From positions 1-9,183 of the forward strand of contig DTZN01000135.1 of the NCBI GenBank assembly GCA_012961365.1: a DNA stretch of 9,183 nucleotides, given 5' to 3'. The stretch's first letter is position 1. Each line of letters opens with the position of its first letter. A model generated the notes under the pieces. That model saw nothing but the letters and a program-made list of their open reading frames with translations, did no database searches and was not told the origin of the DNA. Shown here in pieces: positions 1 to 5,398 of this stretch. The translations under genes were made by a program, and so were the position numbers. The stretch comes from Hydrogenothermaceae bacterium (lineage in GTDB: Bacteria; Aquificota; Aquificia; Aquificales; Hydrogenothermaceae).

Positions 1-127
1 GTTTTCCTTTGCCAAGTTCACAATATAAACAATCAAAATTACAGCTTTTTTTTTCAGGACTTAAATCAATTCCTAAAGATACACCAAATCTTCTAGAATA
101 AACTGGCCCAAATAGATATTTATACAT
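1..127 (-). CDS. Radical SAM protein, N-terminal part (runs off the left edge)
   Basis: Reading the minus strand from the ATG at 127-125 gives 42 open codons up to the window edge. The protein begins [20 protein letters not shown] and reaches a CNFDCLYC motif at residues 33-40. This is the C-x3-C-x2-C cluster that binds the 4Fe-4S centre of radical SAM enzymes. The GPVxSRRxGxSLGIDL lead-in is typical of the small radical SAM family related to wyosine-type tRNA modification proteins (COG0731-like), whose substrate is mostly unknown. An AGGA lies about nine bases before the start. The gene is divergent from the small ORF/mobA group, so 128-187 must hold promoters in both directions. Only the N-terminus is visible, so the family call is firm and the function is not. 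Confidence 0.88.
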   Translation of the reverse strand, partial: MYKYLFGPVYSRRFGVSLGIDLSPEKKSCNFDCLYCELGKGK

Positions 128-154
128 TGCAAAAATCCTATAAAGTGTTAAACT
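127..154 (+). promoter_or_regulatory. Possible weak promoter for the small ORF/mobA group
   Basis: TTGCAA (127-132) and TAAACT (149-154) are separated by 16 bases, each matching four of six positions of the sigma-70 boxes. They lie upstream of the GGAGGT at 175-180. The assignment is weak: the divergent gap is very AT-rich and other pairs are possible. I found no convincing box pair for the leftward radical SAM gene. Confidence 0.25.
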
Positions 155-187
155 GTGTAAAAATAAAATAAAACGGAGGTATATAAA

Positions 188-304
188 TTGCAAATCCAAA
201 CAGCACAAACTCAGGTTAAAGGTAGGAAAACAGACCTTTTAGTTATTGTTAACTTGTTTTGGATGTTATTCAATCTTCTTAACATATTAAAAGGAGAGGA
301 CTAA
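188..304 (+). CDS. Small single-span membrane protein, 38 aa, TTG start
   Basis: A short ORF starts at TTG 188-190, seven bases after a GGAGGT (175-180), the strongest Shine-Dalgarno sequence I see in the window. It ends at TAA 302-304, whose last A is also the A of the mobA ATG, so the two are translationally coupled. The predicted protein has a polar head with a basic KGRK patch (residues 11-14), one hydrophobic stretch at about residues 17-34 (rich in Leu, Ile, Val, Phe and Trp), and a short KGED tail. This fits a one-pass membrane peptide with its N-terminus inside. I do not recognise the family. TTG is also the start of hypF in this window, so it is plausible here. The alternative is a leader peptide whose only role is to set mobA translation. 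Confidence 0.6.
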   Translation: MQIQTAQTQVKGRKTDLLVIVNLFWMLFNLLNILKGED

Positions 305-939
305 TGTCCCTTTCCTGTATTGTGCTTGCAGGTGGAAAAAGTAAACGAATGGGAAAAGACAAAGCTTTTCTGGATTTTAAAGGGAAACCTTTTTTAAGGC
401 ATATTTTAGAGAAATTATCTGAAATTTCTGATAACATTATAGTTGTTATAAATAAGGACTTTTCTAACTATGCAAAGATAATAGAAGGTTTTCATCAAGT
501 ATTACTAGTAAAGGATTTTTATCCCTATGAAGGACCTTTAAATGGTGTTGTTTCTGCTAAAGATTACGTAAAACATGAACAAGTCTTTATATCAACCTGT
601 GATATTCCCATTATTTCTACAGAATTTATTAAATACCTTATAGGCAAAACTAAAGAATATGATATGGTTTTACCAATAGTCAATGAAAAAAAACAACCGT
701 TTAATACTGTTTATAAAAGAAATTCTTTAGAAATAGCAGAAAAAATATTTAAAAATGGTAATAGGTCCTTAATGAAATGGATTGACAGTTTAAAAAAAGT
801 AGTTATTAATGAAAATGAAATAAAAAACTTTAAAAATGCAATTTACATGTATCAAAGTATTAATACACCAAAAGATTATAAAAACTTTTTAAAAATTTTT
901 AATAAAAGGGGAGAGTATGGGGAAAGACATTCCATCTAA
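304..939 (+). CDS. mobA: Molybdenum cofactor guanylyltransferase MobA
   Basis: MobA transfers GMP from GTP to molybdopterin-bound molybdenum, making the guanine dinucleotide cofactor used by DMSO-reductase-family enzymes such as formate dehydrogenases and nitrate, polysulfide or thiosulfate reductases; it acts in the cytoplasm. The nucleotide-binding signature LAGGKSKRMGKDK is at residues 8-20. EGPLNG (76-81), the metal-binding aspartate in STCDIPII (Asp100), QPFNTVYKR (131-139) and a SINTPKDY motif (185-192) follow in the usual order. At 211 aa it is slightly longer than typical MobA (about 190-200), with the extra residues at the C-terminus where the gene overlaps the next one by 23 bases. 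GGAG/GAGG at 293-299 precedes the ATG, which shares a base with the stop of the upstream small ORF. No molybdoenzyme is in the window. Confidence 0.93.
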   Translation: MSLSCIVLAGGKSKRMGKDKAFLDFKGKPFLRHILEKLSEISDNIIVVINKDFSNYAKIIEGFHQVLLVKDFYPYEGPLNGVVSAKDYVKHEQVFISTCDIPIISTEFIKYLIGKTKEYDMVLPIVNEKKQPFNTVYKRNSLEIAEKIFKNGNRSLMKWIDSLKKVVINENEIKNFKNAIYMYQSINTPKDYKNFLKIFNKRGEYGERHSI

Positions 940-1906
940 CGTTGTAAGTAAAATTGCTTTAGTTCCAATTGTTATTTTATTTATCGTCATATTTATTTTT
1001 GTATTTTCTCCATTTAAAACTATTGAGTCAGGAAATGTAGGTATAAAAATAACCCTTGGAAAGTTTGATAATGAGGAGCTAATGCCCGGGCTACATTTTA
1101 AAATTCCAATTATTCAGGATATAAAAATCGTAGATGTAAAGGTTCATACAATAAATTACAAAGGTTCTCAAGATAGACCAGATAAAGAAGGTCTCATAGA
1201 AAAGCCTTCAATTAATGTTTTAGATGAAAGAGGATTACCTGTAAGAATAGAGCTAACAGTTCAGTATAGATTAATCCCTGACCAAGCTTCAGAAATGATA
1301 CAGGAATGGGGATGGAACTGGGAAGATAAGCTTGTAAATCCTACAATAAGAGATGTTGTCAGAGATGTTATTGGGGAATATCCAGCAGAAAAATTACCTG
1401 TAAAAAGACAGGAAATAGGGGTAAAAATAGAGGAAGGTATAAAAAAGGCTATTAAAAATGTTTCTAAAAATAAAGTTCAGGTTATAGGAGTTCAGTTAAG
1501 GGACATAAAACTACCTCCAAGAATAGCTCAAAAAATTGAAGAAGTTCAAATTGCAAAACAAGAAGCGGAAAAAATGAAATATGTAGAAGAAAAAGCTAAA
1601 AAAGAGCAAGAAGTTAGAAGAATAAAAGCTGAAACTGAAAAAATTGAAAAAATTATAAAAGCAGAAGCAGAAGCAGAAAAAAGAGTAAAAGAAGCAGAAG
1701 GTAGGGCTAAAGCAAGAATTTTAGAAGCAGAAGCTCAAGCTAAAGCAAATAGGCTTTTAAGTAAATCAATAGATAAAAAAATTTTAGAATGGAAAGAAAT
1801 TCAAGTTCAGGAAAAATTAATGGAAGCAATTAAAGAAAATAAAAACAACAATATTTTCTTAAATATACCTCAAGGTAATATGCATTACTGGTTAAATAAA
1901 AGATAA
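917..1906 (+). CDS. SPFH/prohibitin-family membrane protein (HflC/HflK-like)
   Basis: A 329-residue protein with one N-terminal membrane segment (about 13-31) and a short cytoplasmic head. The SPFH (band 7) domain covers about 34-200 and includes the typical opening ESGNVGIKITLGKF and MPGLHFKIP. A long charged coiled coil follows at about 205-285 (repeated EAEAEAE/AKA runs), then a short tail. SPFH proteins form large membrane-bound rings that organise membrane microdomains and often regulate FtsH proteases. The overall form resembles prohibitin and HflC, but I see no FtsH or HflK partner, so no symbol is given. The ATG at 917 follows GGGGAG (908-913) and lies inside the last codons of mobA, so the pair is co-translated. 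The mobA-SPFH pairing has no obvious functional link. The gene ends seven bases before a transposon relic, but its C-terminus does not look cut. Confidence 0.88.
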   Translation: MGKDIPSNVVSKIALVPIVILFIVIFIFVFSPFKTIESGNVGIKITLGKFDNEELMPGLHFKIPIIQDIKIVDVKVHTINYKGSQDRPDKEGLIEKPSINVLDERGLPVRIELTVQYRLIPDQASEMIQEWGWNWEDKLVNPTIRDVVRDVIGEYPAEKLPVKRQEIGVKIEEGIKKAIKNVSKNKVQVIGVQLRDIKLPPRIAQKIEEVQIAKQEAEKMKYVEEKAKKEQEVRRIKAETEKIEKIIKAEAEAEKRVKEAEGRAKARILEAEAQAKANRLLSKSIDKKILEWKEIQVQEKLMEAIKENKNNNIFLNIPQGNMHYWLNKR

Positions 1907-1912
1907 ATATGG

Positions 1913-2333
1913 TCACCACACCTTGCTACCCCTAAATGTTCCTTGCTCCATTATTTTCTCTTTTAGATCTTGTTTTAGTTCTTTTGATAGACTTAATTTT
2001 ATAGTATTTTCTTCTATCTTAAATCCTGTTTTGTCGTATATTACTGGTCTATGTGGTAGTGATTTTTTATTGTATTTTGGTGGTTTTACTGGTGATGGGT
2101 ATTTTTCTGGTGTTTGTAAGTATTTAAAAAAGTATTACCAGCCTTTGATAGCTAACCTATAGTTTGCTATATAGGTCAAATTTGTTTGGTTTAGCAAGTT
2201 TGTTTTTTTCAAGGAAGTTTGCTTAATTCCAAAGTTTTCCTGCATGATAGGTTATATAGCCAAGTGTTATTTGTGCTATATTATCTATATTGTTTAGCTC
2301 TATTCTTAAGCTTCTTTTTACTTTATTTGACAT
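1913..2333 (-). pseudogene. tnpB: Decayed N-terminal fragment of an IS200/IS605-type tnpB
   Basis: Minus-strand reading from the ATG at 2333-2331 gives MSNKVKRSLRIELNN and 36 codons to an in-frame TAA (2225-2223, in the order W-N-stop-A-N-F). It then runs on through LEKNKLAKPNKFDLYSKL to a TAG (2159-2157). The match resumes in another frame as RLAIKGW-stop-YFFKYLQTPEKYPSPVKPPK and stays open to TGA at 1915-1913. The WKNFFKYLQ-type and SPVKPPKY segments are characteristic of the N-terminal half of TnpB, the RNA-guided nuclease carried by IS605/IS1341 elements. Between LYSKL and RLAIKGW a stretch of the domain seems to be deleted. The whole RuvC catalytic half and zinc finger (TnpB is usually about 370-400 aa) are absent. 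At least three stops, one frame change and a 3' truncation make it non-functional. No guide-RNA-bearing right end remains. Confidence 0.82.
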
Positions 2334-2480
2334 TTTTCAATATATATTTTTATTATGGTATGGTAAAGATAAAAAAAGCAAGCTTTTAAAGTTAAAACTG
2401 GGAAAAGACGCTAAAATGAATTTACGGTTTTGAGCCGTGCTTTTTGTATCCCATTGCTAAAGCAATGGGTTTTAAAAAGC
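2334..2480 (-). mobile_element. Remnant end of the IS200/IS605-type element, with subterminal hairpins
   Basis: This non-coding stretch lies upstream of the tnpB relic and carries the small hairpins expected at ends of IS200/IS605 elements, which have no inverted terminal repeats. The main one is CCCATTGC-TAAA-GCAATGGG (2450-2469). It sits inside an outer pairing of GCTTTTT (2439-2445) with AAAAAGC (2474-2480). Next to it is a smaller ACGG-N7-CCGT stem (2424-2427 with 2435-2438), and AAAAGC-AA-GCTTTT lies at 2374-2387. The GCTTTAGC loop form (minus strand) is common in such ends. The outer boundary is not fixed by any visible target site; 2480 is only the end of the outer stem. No tnpA is present. 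Confidence 0.6.
2439..2480. terminator. Long hairpin, possible bidirectional terminator
   Basis: The nested hairpin (outer GCTTTTT/AAAAAGC, inner eight-pair stem with a four-base loop) is followed on the plus strand by TTTT and flanked by A/T runs on both sides. It could stop residual rightward transcription from the mobA-SPFH group before the nikK promoter. It is primarily explained as a transposon end, so the terminator role is inference. Confidence 0.35.
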
Positions 2481-2489
2481 AAAAATTTC

Positions 2490-2495
2490 TATAAT
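2490..2495 (+). promoter_or_regulatory. Perfect -10 box of the nikK-nikL-barrel block
   Basis: TATAAT at 2490-2495 lies 40 bases before the nikK ATG, giving a leader of about 35 bases. There is no good -35 box at 16-18 bases upstream: those positions (about 2466-2473) read TGGGTTTT and fall on the right arm of the transposon-end hairpin. The promoter may therefore be activator-dependent, or its upstream half may have been altered by the insertion. Confidence 0.5.
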
Positions 2496-2535
2496 AGTAA
2501 AATATTCAAACTAAAACTATAAAAATGAGGTAAGC

Positions 2536-3225
2536 ATGTTAAATAGGCTATTAGTTGTAATGTGGCTATCTTTTTCATTAGCTTGTGCTCATGATTTATG
2601 GATAGAAAAATTCCAAGATAAATATATTCTATATTACGGTCATAAATACTCATCTCATAGTGGAAAAAAACTTATAAAATACAATCCTGAAAATATTCAA
2701 TCTGTAAAATGTATAGATAAAAATGGAAATAAAATAAAAATAAATGTAAAAAAAGAGTATCCATTAATAATAAATGAAAACTGTGCAATTATATATGTTG
2801 ATATTTCAAGTGGATATTGGACTAAAACACCTTATGGAACTATTAATAAACCCAAAAGCCAAGTTGATACTCCTATAAAAAGCTGGTTATCTTACGAAAG
2901 TGTAAAAAGGATAAATCTATGGAGCAAAAATTTAGAAAAATCCTTTTCTAAAAAACTGGATATAATTCCAGTAAATGACCCTTTAAAATTACAAGAAGGA
3001 GATAAAATTAGACTTCTTATAACCTTTAATGGTAAGCCAGTAAAAAATATTCCAGTAGCATACGATGGAAAGTATAGAGGTTCAACTGATAACTATGGAA
3101 GAATAAACATAAAAATAAAACACAAAGGTCTTCAATTAATAGAGGCAACTTACAGGGAAAAAGTTTATTCAGAAAAGACTGATGAAATTATTTATACAAC
3201 CATTTTAAATTTTGAGGTTAAATAA
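2536..3225 (+). CDS. nikK: NikK-like periplasmic component of nickel ECF transporter (DUF4198)
   Basis: An exported 229-residue protein. The signal peptide is MLNRLLVVMWLSFSLACA, and the mature chain begins HDLWIEKFQDKYILYYGHKY, the typical opening of DUF4198 proteins, with histidines at 19, 36 and 41. The C-terminal half has an Ig-like module with STDNYGRINIKI (183-194) and ends in the usual TTILNFEV strand. DUF4198 proteins next to nikL and nikMQO are the auxiliary NikK component of nickel ECF importers, presumed to help capture Ni2+ in the periplasm. The Cys17 context (SLAC) partly resembles a lipobox, so a lipoprotein is an alternative to cleavage at ACA/H. GAGG at 2527-2530 sets the ATG. 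nikL follows after five bases. The symbol rests on domain and context; the nickel-binding role of this copy is inferred. Confidence 0.82.
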   Translation: MLNRLLVVMWLSFSLACAHDLWIEKFQDKYILYYGHKYSSHSGKKLIKYNPENIQSVKCIDKNGNKIKINVKKEYPLIINENCAIIYVDISSGYWTKTPYGTINKPKSQVDTPIKSWLSYESVKRINLWSKNLEKSFSKKLDIIPVNDPLKLQEGDKIRLLITFNGKPVKNIPVAYDGKYRGSTDNYGRINIKIKHKGLQLIEATYREKVYSEKTDEIIYTTILNFEVK

Positions 3226-3230
3226 AAGGA

Positions 3231-3671
3231 ATGTTTAGCTTTATATTTACATTTTTTTTAATAATTCACTCTTCTTTTGCACATAATGTTCAATATAAAG
3301 TAAGTCATAAAAATGCAGTTGTAATAGAAATATTTTTTTCAGATGGAGCTCCTTTTTCTTATGAAAATTTTGAAATCTATTCTCCAGATAATACTAAAAT
3401 TCCATATCAAGTTGGAAGAACTGATAAATATGGAAGAATTACATTTATACCAGACAAAGCAGGATACTGGACTGTAAAAGCTTTTTCTGAAGATGGACAT
3501 GGAATTATAAAAAAGATACAGATACATATTGATGATTTATCAAAAGTTAGTAAAAGTCAAAATCAGTTTGGTTATTTGTTAAAGGTATTTATAGGAGTTC
3601 TTATTATCCTTTTAATATATTGGCTTTTATATTTATTAGGTAGGAGGAAAAAAAGTGAGAAAACTAAATAA
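3231..3671 (+). CDS. nikL: NikL-like exported, membrane-anchored nickel transporter component
   Basis: A 146-residue protein with a signal peptide (1-17, ending SSFA), a mature domain starting HNVQYKV, and an Ig-like core holding DGAPFSYENFEIYSP (38-52), GRTDKYGRITFIPD (62-75) and EDGHG (87-91). One C-terminal membrane helix (about 115-136) is followed by a basic tail. This layout and the DGxPxSYxxxxxxSP...GRTDxxGRxxFxPD pattern match NikL, an accessory of nickel ECF importers found with NikK. It sits between nikK and the barrel gene and overlaps the latter by 17 bases. The start is odd: AAGGA abuts the ATG with no spacer, and the signal peptide has no Lys or Arg before its hydrophobic core. 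An in-frame TAA at 3219-3221 leaves almost no room for an upstream start, so translation probably depends on coupling to nikK. Confidence 0.8.
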   Translation: MFSFIFTFFLIIHSSFAHNVQYKVSHKNAVVIEIFFSDGAPFSYENFEIYSPDNTKIPYQVGRTDKYGRITFIPDKAGYWTVKAFSEDGHGIIKKIQIHIDDLSKVSKSQNQFGYLLKVFIGVLIILLIYWLLYLLGRRKKSEKTK

Positions 3672-4641
3672 GTTAGTTTTAACATTTTTACTAGCTAGTT
3701 ATGGAGTTGCTTATGCACATCACGGTGTTGCTTCTTTAGGAGTAGCTGGTTTAGAAGGTCCTGGAGCACCTTTAGAAACTTCATCTTCGGCAACATTACC
3801 TGAAGGAAAATTTTTATCTTATTTAAAACTGGATTATGCAAAATTTAAAAAATATACTCCTCAAAGAGATGATGAAACAGAAAACTATACATTTTGGATA
3901 TATGGATTGGGATATGGATTAAAATCTTATCTTTCACTTTATCTTTTTGTTCCTTATTACATAAAAAAATTAGAGGATAACTCTTTTAATACTAATGGTT
4001 TTGCTGATATTTCTTTAATGGCAGTTTTGGGCTTTAAATATGATGAAGGTCTTATGCTTGTTCCTGAAACAGAAAGTTTAGATGACCTTATGGATTGGCA
4101 TTTTACAGTTTATGGAGGAACAACAATTCCAACAGGTAATCCTAATATTAGGGATGCAAATGGAAATATAGACCCAGGAATGTCCCTTGGTTTTGGAAAA
4201 CCAACTATAACTTTAGGCTATATTGCAACAAAACAATTTACCGAAAATTTAACATTTATATTTGATATAAACTACTTAAAGTTTTTTGAATACAAATATA
4301 ACAATGGAATAAAATACCAATTTGGTGATGAATTTAGAGTAAATACTGCCATAACATACAGGATTTTAACTTCAGGGAAGAAAAAATTTAGATTAGATTT
4401 AGACTTTGAAATTAACTATTTAGGTTTAGGTAGAGATAAGGAAAATGGAATAGGTCTACAAGCAACAGGAGGAGATATTATTTATACACTATACGGATTT
4501 AGAGCTTATTACAACACTATTAGTTTTGGTGCAGGAGTTAAATTTCCTACATGGGAAAATCTAAATGAAGAAAACTTACAACAAGGAGCAGAAGGAAAAG
4601 AAAAATACAGAATTATATTTACATTTTCAACATTATTTTAA
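3655..4641 (+). CDS. Outer-membrane beta-barrel protein, candidate nickel channel
   Basis: A 328-residue protein with a clear signal peptide (MRKLNKLVLTFLLASYGVAYA) and a mature N-terminus beginning HHGVASLGVAGLEGPGAP. It continues as alternating amphipathic, aromatic-rich strands (such as YLSLYLFVPYYIKK and HFTVYGGTTIP) and ends in a terminal phenylalanine (IIFTFSTLF), the signal for barrel assembly. Length and style fit the broad transporter/MetA-like beta-barrel group (Pfam Phenol_MetA_deg type); no TonB box or plug is seen. It starts at GTG 3655, seven bases after AGGAGG (3642-3647), inside the end of nikL. Tight coupling to nikKL and the following nikMQO suggests it passes or captures Ni2+ at the outer membrane. 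That role is inferred from context only; a general porin or structural role remains possible. Confidence 0.75.
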   Translation: MRKLNKLVLTFLLASYGVAYAHHGVASLGVAGLEGPGAPLETSSSATLPEGKFLSYLKLDYAKFKKYTPQRDDETENYTFWIYGLGYGLKSYLSLYLFVPYYIKKLEDNSFNTNGFADISLMAVLGFKYDEGLMLVPETESLDDLMDWHFTVYGGTTIPTGNPNIRDANGNIDPGMSLGFGKPTITLGYIATKQFTENLTFIFDINYLKFFEYKYNNGIKYQFGDEFRVNTAITYRILTSGKKKFRLDLDFEINYLGLGRDKENGIGLQATGGDIIYTLYGFRAYYNTISFGAGVKFPTWENLNEENLQQGAEGKEKYRIIFTFSTLF

Positions 4642-4664
4642 GAAAAACTATAAAGTAAACTAAA

Positions 4665-4693
4665 TTGACAGATGAATACTCATTCATTATATT
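4665..4693 (+). promoter_or_regulatory. Sigma-70 promoter of nikMQO-hypF
   Basis: TTGACA (4665-4670) and TATATT (4688-4693) are separated by exactly 17 bases, matching 6/6 and 5/6 of the consensus. It is the best promoter visible in the window. Transcription would start near 4700, giving a leader of about 30 bases with AGAGG (4722-4726) before the nikM ATG. It would let nikMQO-hypF be expressed separately from the nikK-nikL-barrel block. Confidence 0.8.
4672..4687. promoter_or_regulatory. Perfect 16-base palindrome between -35 and -10 (operator)
   Basis: ATGAAT-ACTC-ATTCAT is a perfect six-base inverted repeat around four bases and fills all but one base of the promoter spacer, the classic position for a repressor site. 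The TGAAT-N4-ATTCA form resembles operators of many TetR-family repressors and also the ArgR box. It does not look like the NikR operator (two half-sites spaced by about 16 bases). The cognate regulator is not in the window. Confidence 0.7.
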
Positions 4694-4732
4694 AATAGCC
4701 ATAGCCGATACTTTACAAGTTAGAGGATTAAA

Positions 4733-5395
4733 ATGCATATTCCTGATGGATACCTCTCTCCTAAGACATATATCTCTGCTTATGCAGTAAGTATTCCACT
4801 TTTAGCATATGGAATAAAAAAACTAAGAGAAAATTTAAATGAAGAAACATTTCCTTTTATTGCAACATTAACAGCATTATCATTTTTAGTAATGATGATA
4901 AATATCCCTATTCCCGGTGGAACAAGTGGACATGCAATAGGAACAGCAGTTTTATCAATATTATTTAACCCATGGGTAGCTTTTGTGTCTATAAGCTTTG
5001 TTTTAATTATACAGTCTCTAATTTTTGGAGATGGTGGTATCACTGCTTGGTCTGTTAATTCTTTAGGAATGGGTTTTATTGCTTCATTTTCTGCTTACTT
5101 TACATATAAGCTTCTAAATAAAATAAATAAAAATATTGCTTTGTTTATATCTGGATGGATTTCAATAGTTGTAGCTTCTTTATTCTTTGCTATTATCCTC
5201 GGTATTCAGCCTATAATTGCCCATGATGATAGTGGAAAGCCTTTATACTTCCCATTTGATATTTCAATAACTATTCCTGCATTGCTAGGTTCCCATATTC
5301 TTTATTTTGGAGTTATTGAAGGAGTATTCACACTGATTGTTGTTAAATTCATTGAAAAAGTTAAAGCCCATAAACCACTTGGAATGGAAAATTAA
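4733..5395 (+). CDS. nikM: Nickel ECF transporter substrate-binding membrane protein NikM/CbiM
   Basis: The substrate-specific (S) component of an energy-coupling-factor importer in the inner membrane. The protein begins MHIPDGYLSP, the invariant CbiM/NikM opening in which the N-terminal amine and His2 bind the metal. The second signature is PIPGGTSGHAIGTAV at 59-73, with His67 as the known further ligand. About seven hydrophobic segments follow through residue 207, and the length (220 aa) is normal. CbiM (cobalt) and NikM (nickel) share these motifs. Nickel is preferred here because nikK, nikL and hypF flank it and no cobalamin gene is visible. There is no separate cbiN/nikN, as expected when NikK/NikL are used. 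The start is fixed by the family N-terminus and by AGAGG at 4722-4726; nikQ follows after three bases. Confidence 0.9.
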   Translation: MHIPDGYLSPKTYISAYAVSIPLLAYGIKKLRENLNEETFPFIATLTALSFLVMMINIPIPGGTSGHAIGTAVLSILFNPWVAFVSISFVLIIQSLIFGDGGITAWSVNSLGMGFIASFSAYFTYKLLNKINKNIALFISGWISIVVASLFFAIILGIQPIIAHDDSGKPLYFPFDISITIPALLGSHILYFGVIEGVFTLIVVKFIEKVKAHKPLGMEN

Positions 5396-5398
5396 AAT

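Noticed and set aside
218..239. AAAGGT-N10-ACCTTT inverted repeat within the small ORF, considered as an attenuator
   Set aside because: Only six pairs, mostly A-T, with a ten-base loop and no long T run; chance symmetry in AT-rich coding DNA is likely.
1560..1760. Repeat-rich stretch (GAAGCAGAAGC-like) in the SPFH gene
   Set aside because: It encodes the Glu/Ala/Lys coiled coil typical of the family; the repetition is at protein level and not a separate DNA repeat.
1923..2162. A 79-codon plus-strand ORF in the gap after the SPFH gene
   Set aside because: It lies antisense to the tnpB relic, has no ribosome binding site, and reads as low-complexity Phe/Ser/Leu sequence; the minus-strand TnpB match explains this DNA.
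2440..2535. NikR operator upstream of nikK
   Set aside because: A GTAT occurs at 2446-2449, but no matching half-site lies about 16 bases away; the symmetry present belongs to the transposon-end hairpin.
4642..4732. Cobalamin or NiCo riboswitch in front of nikM
   Set aside because: The gap is only 91 bases, the leader after the promoter is about 30 bases, and no conserved riboswitch core or multi-helix structure is visible; a DNA operator fits better.
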